Assembly (NCBI RefSeq): GCF_003185895.1
Contig: NZ_QHLY01000012.1
Span: 744,001-808,000 of the forward strand
Origin: Cryobacterium arcticum
Lineage (GTDB): Bacteria > Actinomycetota > Actinomycetes > Actinomycetales > Microbacteriaceae
Direction of reading: 5' to 3'
Length of the DNA: 64,000 bases
The notes beneath the pieces are model-generated. The model was given only the letters and a program-made list of their open reading frames with translations, was not told the DNA's origin and ran no database searches. The position numbers were made by a program, and so were the translations under genes. Position 1 is the first letter of the stretch. Each line of letters begins with the position of its first letter. This document shows positions 8,527 through 18,436 of the stretch, in pieces.

Positions 8527-10620
8527 GTGGCAGCATTGCAGTGGGATTCCATCGACAATCGGGCGGTTGACACCGCCCGCATCCTTGCGGCCGATGCCGT
8601 GGAAAAGGTGGGAAACGGTCACCCCGGTACAGCCATGAGCCTCGCTCCCGCTGCCTACCTCCTCTTCCAGAAGGTGATGCGTCGCGATCCTGCTGACAAC
8701 GAATGGATCGGTCGCGACCGGTTCATCCTCTCGGTGGGCCACAGCTCACTGACCCAGTACGTACAGCTCTACCTGGGCGGCTACGGCCTCGAGCTCGAGG
8801 ACCTCAAGGCGCTGCGCACCTGGGGCTCCAAGACGCCCGGCCACCCCGAATACGGTCACACCGACGGTGTGGAAATCACCACCGGTCCGCTCGGCCAGGG
8901 CCTCGCCTCCGCCGTCGGCTTCGCCTACGCCTCCCGCTTCGAGCGCGGCCTGTTCGACCCCGAGGCCGAAGCGGGCACCAGCCCGTTCGACCAGTTCGTC
9001 TACGTCATCGCCGGCGACGGCGACCTGCAGGAGGGCATCACCTCCGAGGCGTCCTCCCTCGCCGGTCACCAGCAGCTCGGCAACCTGATCGCGATCTACG
9101 ACTCCAACCAGATCTCGATCGAAGACGACACCAACATCGCCTTCACCGAGGATGTCGCCGCCCGGTACGACGCGTACCACTGGCACGTGCAGACCGTGGA
9201 CTGGAAGAAGACCGGCGAGTACGTCGAGGACATCGCCGCTCTCAACGACGCCATCGAAGCCGCCCAGAAGGTCACCGACAAGCCGTCGCTGATCATCCTC
9301 AAGACCATCATCGGCTGGCCGAGCCCGAAGAAGCAGAACACCGGAAAGATCCACGGTTCCGCCCTCGGCGCCGAGGAACTCGCCGGCGTGAAGGAGATCC
9401 TCGGTTTCGACCCCGAGAAGACCTTCGATGTCGCCGACGACGTCATCGCCCACACCCGTAAGGCTCTCGACCGAGGAGCCGAGCAGCACGCCGAATGGAC
9501 CGTGCGCTTCGACGCCTGGGCCGAGGCCAACCCCGAGCGCAAGGTGCTGCTCGACCGGATCCTCTCCGGCGACCTGCCCGACGGCGTCGACGAGGCCCTG
9601 CCGGTCTTCCCGGCCGGCACCGAGGTCTCCACCCGGGCCTCGTCCGGCAAGGTGCTCAACGCCCTCGGCCCGGTCATCCCCGAGCTCTGGGGTGGCTCCG
9701 CCGACCTCGCCGAGTCGAACAACACCACCATCAGCAACGCCGCATCGTTCATCCCGAGCGAGCACTCCACCGGTGAGTGGACCGGTAACCCCTACGGCCG
9801 GGTCCTGCACTTCGGTATCCGTGAGCACGCGATGGCCGCGATCCTCAACGGCATCGTCCTGCACGGCAACACCCGCCCGTTCGGTGGCACGTTCCTGATC
9901 TTCAGCGACTACATGCGCCCTGCCGTTCGGCTCGCAGCGCTGATGAAGGCGCCGTCGATCTTCGTCTGGACCCACGACTCCGTCGCACTCGGCGAAGACG
10001 GACCCACCCACCAGCCGATCGAGCAGCTCGCCTCGCTCCGTGCGATTCCCGGACTCGACGTTGTGCGCCCCGGCGACGCCAACGAGGTCTCCTGGGCCTG
10101 GAAGACCATCCTCGAGCGCCGCAACGGCCCGGCCGGCATCGTGCTCACCCGCCAGAACATCCCCGTCTTCCAACGCGGCGACGGCGACGCCAGCGGCGAG
10201 ACCTTCGCCTCGGCCAAGAACGTCGCCAAGGGCGCCTATGTGCTCGCCGAGGCCCCGAACGGCACGCCCGACGTGATCCTGCTCGCCACCGGCTCCGAGG
10301 TACAGCTGGCCGTCAACGCCCGCGAAGCGCTCAAGGCGGATGGCGTCAACGCCCGCGTCGTGTCGGTGCCGAGCCTCGAGTGGTTCGAAGAGCAGTCCGC
10401 CGAGTACCGCGAATCCGTTCTGCCCAAGGCGATCACCGCCCGGGTATCGGTTGAGGCCGGAATCGCGTTGACCTGGAACAAGTACGTCGGCGACCGCGGC
10501 CGCAGCGTGTCGATCGAGCACTTCGGTGCCTCGGCTGACTACAAGACCCTGTTCCGCGAATTCGGCATCACCACGGAGGCCGTTGTCGCCGCCGCCAAAG
10601 AATCCCTCGCCGCGCACTAA
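8527..10620 (+). CDS. tkt: Transketolase
   Basis: A 697-residue thiamine-diphosphate enzyme that moves two-carbon ketol units between sugar phosphates in the non-oxidative pentose phosphate pathway. The N-terminal substrate/ThDP region has GNGHPG (residues 29-34). The ThDP-Mg motif starts at GDGDLQEG (163-170) and continues to the Asn of YDSNQISI. The central pyrimidine domain carries [12 protein letters not shown], and the C-terminal domain follows. I chose the GTG at 8527 because AGAAGGG lies upstream and homology begins there; the longer frame would add 116 unlike residues. It leads the operon tkt-tal-pgi-zwf-opcA-pgl. Confidence 0.97.
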   Translation: MAALQWDSIDNRAVDTARILAADAVEKVGNGHPGTAMSLAPAAYLLFQKVMRRDPADNEWIGRDRFILSVGHSSLTQYVQLYLGGYGLELEDLKALRTWGSKTPGHPEYGHTDGVEITTGPLGQGLASAVGFAYASRFERGLFDPEAEAGTSPFDQFVYVIAGDGDLQEGITSEASSLAGHQQLGNLIAIYDSNQISIEDDTNIAFTEDVAARYDAYHWHVQTVDWKKTGEYVEDIAALNDAIEAAQKVTDKPSLIILKTIIGWPSPKKQNTGKIHGSALGAEELAGVKEILGFDPEKTFDVADDVIAHTRKALDRGAEQHAEWTVRFDAWAEANPERKVLLDRILSGDLPDGVDEALPVFPAGTEVSTRASSGKVLNALGPVIPELWGGSADLAESNNTTISNAASFIPSEHSTGEWTGNPYGRVLHFGIREHAMAAILNGIVLHGNTRPFGGTFLIFSDYMRPAVRLAALMKAPSIFVWTHDSVALGEDGPTHQPIEQLASLRAIPGLDVVRPGDANEVSWAWKTILERRNGPAGIVLTRQNIPVFQRGDGDASGETFASAKNVAKGAYVLAEAPNGTPDVILLATGSEVQLAVNAREALKADGVNARVVSVPSLEWFEEQSAEYRESVLPKAITARVSVEAGIALTWNKYVGDRGRSVSIEHFGASADYKTLFREFGITTEAVVAAAKESLAAH

Positions 10621-10663
10621 GCGCGACACCTACCAGCGCAGCATTCAAGGAGATTTGATTTTC

Positions 10664-11776
10664 ATGACTGAAACCACCCCCACCGCCGCCTTGTCGGCCG
10701 CAGGCGTCAGCATCTGGCTCGACGACCTGTCGCGCCAGCGCATCCAGTCCGGCGGACTGACGACCCTCATCGAAGAGAAGAACGTCGTCGGCGTCACCAC
10801 CAACCCGACGATCTTCGCCGGTGCCCTCAGCAAGGGCGAAGCGTACGCCGACCAGGTGGCCACCCTGGCCGCCGCCGGCACCAGCGTCACCGACGCGGTG
10901 TTCGAAATCACCACCGACGACGTCGCCGCAGCCTGCGACATCTTCCGCCCCATCTACGACGCCTCCAACGGTTTCGACGGCCGCGTCTCGATCGAGGTCG
11001 AACCGGCCGCTGCCCACGACGCCGAGAAGACCCTTGCCGAGGCTCAGCAGCTCTGGGCGAAGGTCAACCGCCCCAACGCGATGATCAAGATCCCCGCCAC
11101 CATCGAAGGCCTCGAAGCAATCACCGAGACCATCGCGCTGGGCATCAGCGTCAACGTCACCTTGATCTTCAGCCTCGAGCGGTACCGCGCTGTCATCAAC
11201 GCGTACCTCAGCGGCCTGGAGAAGGCCAAGGCGGCGGGCATCGACCTGTCGACCATCCACTCGGTCGCCTCGTTCTTCGTGTCGCGCGTCGACACCGAGA
11301 TCGACAAGCGTCTCGCTGCCGTCGGCACCGACGAGGCCCTCGCCCTGCAGAGCAAGGCCGGCGTCGCCAACGCCCAGCTCGCCTACCAGGTCTTCGAGCA
11401 GGCGTTCACCTCCGAGCGCGCTGCGGGCCTGCTCGCGGCCGGAGCCAACAAGCAGCGTCCGCTCTGGGCATCCACCGGCGTCAAGTCCGCCGAGCTGCCC
11501 GACACCCTCTACGTGACCGAGCTGGTCGCACCCGAGGTTGTCAACACCATGCCGGAGAAGACCCTCGAGGCCACCTTCGACCACGGAGTCATCGTCGAAG
11601 GCGCCGTGACCGGCTCCTACGACGAGGCGAACGCCGTACTCGACGCCATCGCCGCGCAGGGAATCTCCTACGACGACGTGACCCGGGTCCTCGAAGAGGA
11701 AGGCGTGTCGAAGTTCATCATCTCCTGGAATGAACTCCTCGACACTGTGACCGCAGCGCTCGAAGCCGCCAAGTGA
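10664..11776 (+). CDS. tal: Transaldolase
   Basis: A 370-residue TIM-barrel enzyme that transfers dihydroxyacetone units in the non-oxidative pentose phosphate pathway. [11 protein letters not shown] near residue 45 is the family signature; the Schiff-base lysine is in NAMIKIPAT at residue 142. The length matches the long actinobacterial transaldolase class. The start at ATG 10664 has AAGGAGA upstream. The gene is 43 bases after tkt and overlaps pgi by four bases (GTGA), so pgi is probably translated by ribosomes that finish tal. Confidence 0.97.
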   Translation: MTETTPTAALSAAGVSIWLDDLSRQRIQSGGLTTLIEEKNVVGVTTNPTIFAGALSKGEAYADQVATLAAAGTSVTDAVFEITTDDVAAACDIFRPIYDASNGFDGRVSIEVEPAAAHDAEKTLAEAQQLWAKVNRPNAMIKIPATIEGLEAITETIALGISVNVTLIFSLERYRAVINAYLSGLEKAKAAGIDLSTIHSVASFFVSRVDTEIDKRLAAVGTDEALALQSKAGVANAQLAYQVFEQAFTSERAAGLLAAGANKQRPLWASTGVKSAELPDTLYVTELVAPEVVNTMPEKTLEATFDHGVIVEGAVTGSYDEANAVLDAIAAQGISYDDVTRVLEEEGVSKFIISWNELLDTVTAALEAAK

Positions 11777-13380
11777 GTTTTAAGATCTCGGTGAGCGGCG
11801 CGGCGGCCGAGGCCGTCCGCGCCGCCCTGCCAACCCTCGTCGACGACCTCGTCGCGTCGGGCATCACCTCCCTCGACCCCGCACTGTGGGGGTCAGAGGC
11901 CGAGGCTGAAGCCGGCAATCGACTGGGCTGGACCGAGTCGGTCGCTACATCGCGCCCGCTCGTGGCCGAGATCTTAGCTCTGCGTGACGACCTGGTGGCC
12001 CTGGGTGTCAACCACATCGTCCTGGCCGGCATGGGTGGATCCTCGCTCGCTCCGGAGGTCATCACCCGCACCAGCGGCGTCGACCTCACGGTTCTCGACG
12101 CCACCGAACCCGGTCAGGTCCTGTCCGCCCTGGCCGACCGCCTCGAGACGACCGCCCTGGTGGTGTCGTCGAAGTCCGGCGGCACCGTCGAGACCGACAG
12201 CCAGCGGCGGGTCTTCGAACGCGCCTTCCGGGACCTCGGCATCGACCCCGCCGAGCGCATCATCGTGGTCACCGATCCCGGTTCGCCGCTCGAGGCATCC
12301 GCCTCGGCGGCCGGGTACCGGGTGTTCACCGCCGACCCGACCGTGGGCGGGCGCTTCTCGGCGCTCACCGCATTCGGGTTGGTGCCGTCAGGCCTGGCGG
12401 GCATCGACATCGGCCAGCTGCTCGACGAGGCCGAATCGGTCTCGCTGGCGCTGGCCGTCGACTCGGCGGACAACCCCGGCCTCATCTTGGGAGCGGCCAT
12501 CGCCGCGACCAGCCCGCGCCGGGCCAAGCTTGCGCTCGTTGCAGACGGTACCCACATCGTGGGATTTGCCGACTGGGCGGAGCAGCTGATCGCGGAGTCG
12601 ACAGGCAAGATCGGCACCGGCATCCTGCCCGTCGTTCTCGACCTTGGTGCTCCAGAGCTGACGGCGGCCCTGGCCGACGTACAGATCGTGCGGCTGGTCG
12701 ATGACGCCGGCGACGAGGTTTTTGCCACGCCTGACGGCGCAGACGAGATCCGCGTCAGCGGGACCCTCGGCGCGCAATTCCTGGTTTGGGAGTACGCGAC
12801 AGTGGTGGCCGGCCGACTGCTCGGGATCAACCCGTTCGACCAGCCGGATGTGGAGTCCGCGAAGATCGCGACCCGCGGTCTGTTGGACGCTCGCCCCGAA
12901 CCCGAACCGGCCGCGTTCATCGCCGACGGCATCGAGGTGCGTGGCACGCCGCACGTGATCGGTGCCGCCAGCGACCTGGCCAGCGCCATCGATGCGCTGC
13001 TCGAGGAGCTCGGCCCGGACGGTTACGTGGCCGTGCAGGCCTACGTCGACAGGCTCGCACTCCCTCGGCTCGCCGAGGTGCGCGACCTGCTCGCGACGCT
13101 GTCCAAGCGCCCGGTCACGTTCGGTTGGGGCCCACGGTTCCTGCACTCCACCGGACAGTTCCACAAAGGCGGCACGCCAACCGGCGTGTTCCTGCAGATC
13201 CTCAGCTCACCGGCGGAGGACCTCACCATTCCCGAGCGTCCGTTCACGTTCGGCGAGCTCATCCAGGCCCAGGCCGCTGGCGATGCGAGCGTGCTCGCAG
13301 ACCACGGCCGCCCGGTGCTCACCCTCACGCTGACCAACCCGGCGGCGGACCTCGATACGTTGTTCGCCGCACTGCGCTAA
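11773..13380 (+). CDS. pgi: Glucose-6-phosphate isomerase (operon-linked, divergent actinobacterial type)
   Basis: A 535-residue SIS-fold isomerase interconverting glucose 6-phosphate and fructose 6-phosphate. The first SIS domain has [11 protein letters not shown] and [12 protein letters not shown] (about residues 86-140), and [15 protein letters not shown] matches the core GPI signature. The C-terminal part contains [18 protein letters not shown], corresponding to the active-site loop. Several blocks differ from the classic enteric Pgi. The position between tal and zwf, with a 4-base overlap to tal, supports a role in feeding fructose 6-phosphate back to Zwf. Confidence 0.9.
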   Translation: MSFKISVSGAAAEAVRAALPTLVDDLVASGITSLDPALWGSEAEAEAGNRLGWTESVATSRPLVAEILALRDDLVALGVNHIVLAGMGGSSLAPEVITRTSGVDLTVLDATEPGQVLSALADRLETTALVVSSKSGGTVETDSQRRVFERAFRDLGIDPAERIIVVTDPGSPLEASASAAGYRVFTADPTVGGRFSALTAFGLVPSGLAGIDIGQLLDEAESVSLALAVDSADNPGLILGAAIAATSPRRAKLALVADGTHIVGFADWAEQLIAESTGKIGTGILPVVLDLGAPELTAALADVQIVRLVDDAGDEVFATPDGADEIRVSGTLGAQFLVWEYATVVAGRLLGINPFDQPDVESAKIATRGLLDARPEPEPAAFIADGIEVRGTPHVIGAASDLASAIDALLEELGPDGYVAVQAYVDRLALPRLAEVRDLLATLSKRPVTFGWGPRFLHSTGQFHKGGTPTGVFLQILSSPAEDLTIPERPFTFGELIQAQAAGDASVLADHGRPVLTLTLTNPAADLDTLFAALR

Positions 13381-13426
13381 ACCCGCGTTCTCGCATCATC
13401 GCGCATTAATTCCTCAAAGGAGCCGC

Positions 13427-14968
13427 ATGTCCCCGGTGGAAATCACCCCGGAGTTCAATCCGTTGCGTTCGCCTTCCGACTATCGCCTGAATCGGATCGC
13501 GGGGCCCTCGAGCCTCGTGATCTTCGGCGTCACCGGAGACCTCTCGCGGAAGAAACTCATGCCTGCCGTCTACGACCTGGCTAACCGGGGGCTGCTGCCA
13601 CCCGGCTTCGCCCTTGTCGGGTTCGCCCGACGGGACTGGGACAACCAGGACTTCATGCAGGTCGTGCACGACTCCGTCAAGGAGTACGCACGCACCGAAT
13701 TCCATGAGGATGTCTGGGCGCAGCTGGCCGAGGGCATCCGCTTCGTCCCCGGCACCTTCGACGACGATGCCGCGTTCGAGCTCCTCAAGGAGACGATCGA
13801 GGAACTCGACCGCGAACGGGGAACCATGGGCAACCACGCGTTCTACCTGTCGATCCCGCCCAAGGCGTTCCCGCAGGTCACCGAGCAACTACGCCGCTCC
13901 GGCCTGGCCGAGCAGAAGAACGGCCAGTGGCGACGTGTCGTCATCGAGAAGCCTTTCGGCAGCGACCTGAAGACCGCACGCGAGCTCAATAGTGTCGTCG
14001 AGTCTGTCTTCCCGGCCGACTCGGTGTTCCGCATCGACCATTACCTGGGTAAGGAGACGGTCCAGAACATCCTGGCGCTGCGCTTCGCGAACCAGCTGTA
14101 CGAACCGATCTGGAACGCCAACTATGTCGACCACGTGCAGATCACGATGGCCGAGGACATCGGCGTCGGCGGACGCGCCGGGTACTACGACGGTATCGGT
14201 GCTGCCCGCGACGTCATCCAGAACCACCTGCTCCAGCTACTCGCCCTCACGGCCATGGAGGAGCCGATCTCGTTCGACGCTGCCGACCTCCGCACCGAGA
14301 AGGAGAAGGTGCTCGCCTCTGTGCGCCTGCCCGAAGACCTGGCCACCGGCACCGCCCGTGGACAGTACGCCGGCGGCTGGCAGGGCGGGGAGAAGATCCT
14401 CGGTTTCCTCGAGGAAGACGGCATGAACCCGGAGTCTCTGACGGAGACGTACGCTGCCCTGCGCCTGGAGATCGACACTCGCCGCTGGTCGGGTGTGCCG
14501 TTCTACCTGCGTGCCGGCAAGCGCCTCGGCCGCCGGGTGACGGAAATCGCCGTCGTCTTCAAGCGCGCCCCGCAGTACCTGTTCGAAAAGAGCCAGACCG
14601 CCGCACTCGGTGAGAACGCCCTGGTGATCCGCGTGCAGCCCGACGAGGGCGTCACCATCCGGTTCGGTTCCAAGGTTCCGGGTGTCGGCATGCAGGTGCG
14701 CGACGTGACCATGGACTTCGGTTACGGCCACGCCTTCACCGAGGCCAGCCCCGAAGCATACGAGCGGTTGATCCTCGACGTGCTCCTGGGCGACCCCCCG
14801 CTCTTCCCCCGCCACGAAGAGGTCGAACTCTCGTGGAAGATCCTCGACCCGATCGAGGAATTCTGGGCCACCCAGGGCCAGCCGGAACAGTACCGGCCCG
14901 GCACCTGGGGACCCGCCTCAGCCGATGAACTGCTGTCACGCGACGGCCGGAACTGGAGACGCCCATGA
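13427..14968 (+). CDS. zwf: Glucose-6-phosphate 1-dehydrogenase
   Basis: A 513-residue enzyme catalysing the first oxidative step of the pentose phosphate pathway, making NADPH and 6-phosphogluconolactone. The nucleotide-binding GVTGDLSRKK is at residues 34-43, and the active-site motif RIDHYLGKE at 202-210 contains the catalytic His. AAAGGAG precedes the ATG. It follows pgi by 46 bases and overlaps opcA by four bases (ATGA). In actinobacteria Zwf depends on OpcA for full activity, consistent with this coupling. Confidence 0.98.
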   Translation: MSPVEITPEFNPLRSPSDYRLNRIAGPSSLVIFGVTGDLSRKKLMPAVYDLANRGLLPPGFALVGFARRDWDNQDFMQVVHDSVKEYARTEFHEDVWAQLAEGIRFVPGTFDDDAAFELLKETIEELDRERGTMGNHAFYLSIPPKAFPQVTEQLRRSGLAEQKNGQWRRVVIEKPFGSDLKTARELNSVVESVFPADSVFRIDHYLGKETVQNILALRFANQLYEPIWNANYVDHVQITMAEDIGVGGRAGYYDGIGAARDVIQNHLLQLLALTAMEEPISFDAADLRTEKEKVLASVRLPEDLATGTARGQYAGGWQGGEKILGFLEEDGMNPESLTETYAALRLEIDTRRWSGVPFYLRAGKRLGRRVTEIAVVFKRAPQYLFEKSQTAALGENALVIRVQPDEGVTIRFGSKVPGVGMQVRDVTMDFGYGHAFTEASPEAYERLILDVLLGDPPLFPRHEEVELSWKILDPIEEFWATQGQPEQYRPGTWGPASADELLSRDGRNWRRP

Positions 14969-15924
14969 TCGTCGATCTGCCGGACACCACCACCGCCAAG
15001 ATCTCCAAGGCGCTCGTGCGCATCCGTGAAGAGGGCGGCGCTGTCGCCCTCGGCCGGGTGCTCACCCTCATCATCGCGGCCGAGCTCGGCCACGAAGAGG
15101 AAGCCATCGAAGCCGCGAACGATGCCTCGCGGGAGCACCCGATGCGGGTCATCGTGCTCTCGACCGAGGCCGCAGCGGCGGCAGACTGCGCACCGCGCGT
15201 CGACGCCGAGATCCGGGTCGGCGGAGACGCCGGGGCGAGTGAGGTCATCGTGCTGCGCGCCTACGGCGACGCCGCCAGCGACCCGGAGAGCCTCGTCACC
15301 GGACTGCTGCTCCCCGATGCTCCGGTGGTGGCCTGGTGGCCCGGTGAGGCCCCTGCGGTGCCCGCAGAGTCGCCGCTGGGCAGGATCGCCTACCGCCGCA
15401 TCACCGACGCGTCGGCCCAGGCCGACCCGCAGGCCGCGCTGACCCAGATCTGCTCGTCCTACCGCCCGGGCGACACTGACTTCGCCTGGACCCGGCTGAC
15501 CCTCTGGCGGGCCCAGCTGGCTGCTGTGCTGGACCAGCCGCCGTACGAATCCATCACGGCGGTGTCGGTCTCCGGCGCCCTGGACTCGCCGTCGACCACG
15601 CTGCTGGCGGCCTGGCTGCAGTTGCAGCTGCAGGTGCCGGTTGTCTACGAGCTCACCTCCGGTGAAAACGCCAACGGTATCCACGGCGTCCACCTCACCC
15701 GCGCTTCCGGTGTCATCTCGCTCGAGCGTGAGGTCCCCGGCATCGCGACCCTCACCCAGCCCGGCCAGCCGGTGCAGGACCTCACCCTCAAGCGCCGCAG
15801 CCTGCGGGACTGCCTGAGCGACGAGCTGCGCCGACTCGATCCTGATGAGCTGTACGGTGAAGTCATCACCAAGGGCCTGCCGCAGCTGACGGGTCCCACC
15901 GAGACGACTGGAGACCACTCATGA
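14965..15924 (+). CDS. opcA: Glucose-6-phosphate dehydrogenase assembly protein OpcA
   Basis: A 319-residue protein of the OpcA family, known from actinobacteria and cyanobacteria as an allosteric or assembly factor for Zwf. The N-terminus (MIVDLPDTTTAKISKAL), the PDAPVVAWWPGEAP segment near residue 117 and the C-terminal RRLDPDELYGEVI are typical. There is no catalytic motif, signal or membrane segment, so it should be cytoplasmic. The 4-base overlaps with zwf and pgl place it in a tightly coupled set. Confidence 0.95.
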   Translation: MIVDLPDTTTAKISKALVRIREEGGAVALGRVLTLIIAAELGHEEEAIEAANDASREHPMRVIVLSTEAAAAADCAPRVDAEIRVGGDAGASEVIVLRAYGDAASDPESLVTGLLLPDAPVVAWWPGEAPAVPAESPLGRIAYRRITDASAQADPQAALTQICSSYRPGDTDFAWTRLTLWRAQLAAVLDQPPYESITAVSVSGALDSPSTTLLAAWLQLQLQVPVVYELTSGENANGIHGVHLTRASGVISLEREVPGIATLTQPGQPVQDLTLKRRSLRDCLSDELRRLDPDELYGEVITKGLPQLTGPTETTGDHS

Positions 15925-16691
15925 CGCACGACAGGCGCGTGCTTGTGCATGCGGACAAGGCGGCCCTGATCACCTCGGTCGCCACCCGCTTCCTCAGCAA
16001 GATCACGGACACCCTGCACGACCAGGGCCACGCCAACGTGGTGCTGACCGGGGGGTCCGTTGCCACCAGCGTGCTGGAGGCCATCAACGCCTCCCCCGAC
16101 CGGGACAGCCTGAACTGGTCGAAGATCGACATCTGGTGGGGCGACGAGCGGTGGGTGCCGCGCGGCCATGCCGACCGGAACGAGGTGCAGGCGCGCGCTG
16201 CGCTGCTGGACCACATCGATATCCCGGCGGCGAACATCCACGCGTTCCCGGCGTCAGATGAAGGCCTCGACATCGACGCGGCTGCAGACCGGTACGCTGC
16301 CGAGCTGAAGGCCCTGGCCGGTCCGGATTCCCCGGTTCCGCAGTTCGACGTGACCTTCCTCGGCGTCGGCCCTGACGGGCACATCGCTTCGCTGTTCCCG
16401 CATCTGCAGGGCATCAGGGAGAACGACCTCACCGTCATCGCTGTGCTGAACTCGCCGAAGCCGCCGGCAGAGCGTCTGAGCCTCACGCGCTGGGTGCTCA
16501 ATTCGTCTGAGCGGATCTGGCTCGTTGTCTCCGGCACCGACAAGGCGTCGGCCCTCGGTCTGGCCCTGGCCGGAGCCAGTCGTGACGAGGTGCCCGTCGC
16601 GGGCATCCGAGGACGGCACTACACCGATTTCTTCGTCGACGGTGAGGCAGCCGCTGAGGTTCCGGAGAACCTGATCGCGCAGCCCAACTGA
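15921..16691 (+). CDS. pgl: 6-phosphogluconolactonase
   Basis: A 256-residue DevB/SOL-type lactonase that hydrolyses 6-phosphogluconolactone made by Zwf. Family blocks are NVVLTGGSVATSVLEAI, IDIWWGDERWVPRGHADRNE (about residues 70-90) and FLGVGPDGHIASLFPH (about 148-163), which contains the catalytic Asp/His region. It is the last gene of the operon; the next enzyme, 6-phosphogluconate dehydrogenase, is not present in this window. A bidirectional terminator follows. Confidence 0.96.
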   Translation: MTHDRRVLVHADKAALITSVATRFLSKITDTLHDQGHANVVLTGGSVATSVLEAINASPDRDSLNWSKIDIWWGDERWVPRGHADRNEVQARAALLDHIDIPAANIHAFPASDEGLDIDAAADRYAAELKALAGPDSPVPQFDVTFLGVGPDGHIASLFPHLQGIRENDLTVIAVLNSPKPPAERLSLTRWVLNSSERIWLVVSGTDKASALGLALAGASRDEVPVAGIRGRHYTDFFVDGEAAAEVPENLIAQPN

Positions 16692-16711
16692 ACCGCACGG
16701 TAGCAACACAA

Positions 16712-16743
16712 AAGCGCATCGGCTCCTCGGAGCCGATGCGCTT
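16712..16743. terminator. Bidirectional terminator between pgl and rbpA
   Basis: A perfect 15-base inverted repeat, AAGCGCATCGGCTCC (16712-16726) against 16729-16743, with an effective CTCG loop. It sits between the convergent ends of pgl and rbpA. T-rich sequence (CTTCTTGTTG) follows on the plus side, and TTTGTGTTGC on the minus side. Confidence 0.85.
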
Positions 16744-16766
16744 CTTGTTGTGCTGCGCAGTCGCGC

Positions 16767-17135
16767 CTAGTTGGTCGCGGTGAGCTTGCCGCGGCGAACC
16801 CGCAGCTGCTGCAGGGCCTCCTCGAGGAGGGACTCCGCTTCCTCTTCGGTGCGGCGTTCCTTCACGTAGGCCAGGTGAGTCTTGTAGGGCTCGAGCTTGA
16901 CGACCGACGGCGGGTTCTCCTTGTCGCGACCGGCGGGCAGGCCGGACGACGGGCAGTCGATCGTGTCGGGGATTTCTTCGTCGGGCAGGTTCGCCGCGAA
17001 GTAACGGACGGTCTCGTTGCCGAGGGCGTCCCAGTACGACACGCGGATCCGGTCAGCATGGAAACCACGGTCCTGCTCGCCCATGGGGCCGGCTCCGACT
17101 CGCGAGCCGCGAATTGCGCTTCCACCAGATGCCAT
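16767..17135 (-). CDS. rbpA: RNA polymerase-binding protein RbpA
   Basis: A 122-residue actinobacterial transcription factor that binds RNA polymerase and the principal sigma factor and stabilises the open complex. The N-terminal RGSRVGAGPMGEQD basic segment, the central RbpA core domain (about residues 30-80) and the C-terminal sigma-interacting helix (RRTEEEAESLLEEALQQLRVRRG) are in the order known from mycobacteria and Streptomyces. GGAGGATCACA precedes the ATG. It stands alone with terminators on both sides; it is a clear marker of actinobacterial origin. Confidence 0.95.
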   Translation of the reverse strand: MASGGSAIRGSRVGAGPMGEQDRGFHADRIRVSYWDALGNETVRYFAANLPDEEIPDTIDCPSSGLPAGRDKENPPSVVKLEPYKTHLAYVKERRTEEEAESLLEEALQQLRVRRGKLTATN

Positions 17136-17236
17136 TGTGATCCTCCGCTAAAAAAACTGTTCGGCTTGTTCGGGTTGTACTACCCACAGTCCGGTCGTGC
17201 CGTGGTGACCGGATGTGACGCGGCTTGCGATGTCCC

Positions 17237-17261
17237 GGGCCCCTGCTTGCGGCAGGCGCCC
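17237..17261 (-). terminator. Possible terminator after secG
   Basis: GGGC-C-CCTGC pairs with GCAGG-C-GCCC around a 5-base loop, with a single C-C mismatch. It begins 15 bases beyond the secG stop on the minus strand. No T-tract follows, so confidence is limited. Confidence 0.4.
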
Positions 17262-17275
17262 GATCTTGGTGCGAG

Positions 17276-17527
17276 TTAGGCGCCGGTGTCGAATTTGGTG
17301 ATCAGGCCCAGCACGACAATGCAGGAGATCCAGAGTACGGCGAGGATGATCGTGATGCGATTGAGGTTACGTTCAGCGACGCCTGAGGCGCCGAGGTTCG
17401 AGGTGACACCGCCGCCGAACATGTCGGACAACCCGCCACCGCGGCCCTTGTGGAGCAAAATGAGCATGGTGAGCAGGAGGCTCGTGATACCGAGCAGAAC
17501 CTGCAACACAACTTGGAGAATGTCCAC
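17276..17527 (-). CDS. secG: Protein translocase subunit SecG
   Basis: An 83-residue membrane protein of the SecYEG channel. There are two transmembrane helices (about residues 5-25 and 58-78) joined by a cytoplasmic loop with the SecG motif KGRGGGLSDMFGGG. It starts with GTG at 17527, with AAAGG upstream. It follows tpiA on the same strand, the usual actinobacterial order gap-pgk-tpiA-secG; a hairpin between them suggests it can be transcribed separately. Confidence 0.95.
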   Translation of the reverse strand: MDILQVVLQVLLGITSLLLTMLILLHKGRGGGLSDMFGGGVTSNLGASGVAERNLNRITIILAVLWISCIVVLGLITKFDTGA

Positions 17528-17606
17528 GGAAACCTTTCACAAAAACGATGGACGCCTTTCAGCTCCACCAAGACCACTGGCAATTATAGCCTGACGGCAG
17601 ACAAAA

Positions 17607-17638
17607 CCCGTCGCGCCCCCCGGAGGGGGTGCGACGGG
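17607..17638 (-). terminator. Terminator after tpiA
   Basis: CCCGTCGC-G-CCCCC (17607-17620) pairs with GGGGG-T-GCGACGGG (17625-17638) around a CGGA loop, including one G-U pair. On the minus strand the stem is followed by TTTTGTCT. It lies six bases after the tpiA stop codon. Confidence 0.8.
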
Positions 17639-17644
17639 CGGGTT

Positions 17645-18436
17645 CTACAGTCCGACGTGCTTCTGGAAGCGGACGATGCTGGAGAATTCCGTGATGTCTA
17701 GGCTCGCGCCGCCGACGAGGGCACCGTCAACGTTCGGTTCCTTCATGAAACCGGCGATGTTGACGCCCTTGACCGAACCGCCGTAGAGAACGCGGGTCTT
17801 GTCGGCGACATCCTGGCCGAGTACCTCTGCCAGTGTCGAGCGCAGCGCGGCCGCGACCTGTTCGGCCTGCTCGGGCGTTGCGGCCTGGCCGGAGCCGATG
17901 GCCCAGACCGGCTCGTACGCCACGACGATGTCCGCCGCGTTGTCGACGCCCGCGAGGGCCGCCTTCAACTGCGCGACGGGAACCGCGCTCGGGCCGTGCA
18001 GTTCCAGGTCAGCGGCGGTCTCGCCGACGCAGATGATGGGAACCAGGTTGTGCTTCAACGCTGCCGTCACCTTGGCGGCGACGACCTCGTCGGTCTCGTT
18101 GTGCAGGGTGCGTCGCTCGGAGTGACCGATGAGCACGTACTGGCACTCGAGCGCGGCCAGGAAGGCAGCCGAGATCTCGCCGGTGTACGCGCCGGACTCC
18201 TGAGTGGAGACGTCCTGTCCGCCGTACGCGAGCGGCAGCTTGTCGGCTGCCACGAGCGTCTGCACGCTGCGCAGGTCGGTGAACGGGGGGAACACGGCAA
18301 CCTCGGTGGCGGAGAAGTCGTGGCCGGAGTCCTTGAGGCTCCACGCCAGCTTCTGCACGAAAGCGATCGCCTGGAGGTGGTCCAGGTTCATCTTCCAGTT
18401 GCCTGCGATCAGTGGAACACGCGTGTTTACTGCCAT
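17645..18436 (-). CDS. tpiA: Triosephosphate isomerase
   Basis: A 263-residue TIM-barrel enzyme that interconverts dihydroxyacetone phosphate and glyceraldehyde 3-phosphate. Landmarks are the N-terminal AGNWKMN with the catalytic Lys, YVLIGHSERR with the catalytic His (about residues 96-105), VVAYEPVWAIGSG with the catalytic Glu, and VLYGGSVKGVN near the C-terminus. Its ATG lies 10 bases inside the end of pgk, so the two are translationally coupled. It closes the gap-pgk-tpiA run. Confidence 0.98.
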   Translation of the reverse strand: MAVNTRVPLIAGNWKMNLDHLQAIAFVQKLAWSLKDSGHDFSATEVAVFPPFTDLRSVQTLVAADKLPLAYGGQDVSTQESGAYTGEISAAFLAALECQYVLIGHSERRTLHNETDEVVAAKVTAALKHNLVPIICVGETAADLELHGPSAVPVAQLKAALAGVDNAADIVVAYEPVWAIGSGQAATPEQAEQVAAALRSTLAEVLGQDVADKTRVLYGGSVKGVNIAGFMKEPNVDGALVGGASLDITEFSSIVRFQKHVGL

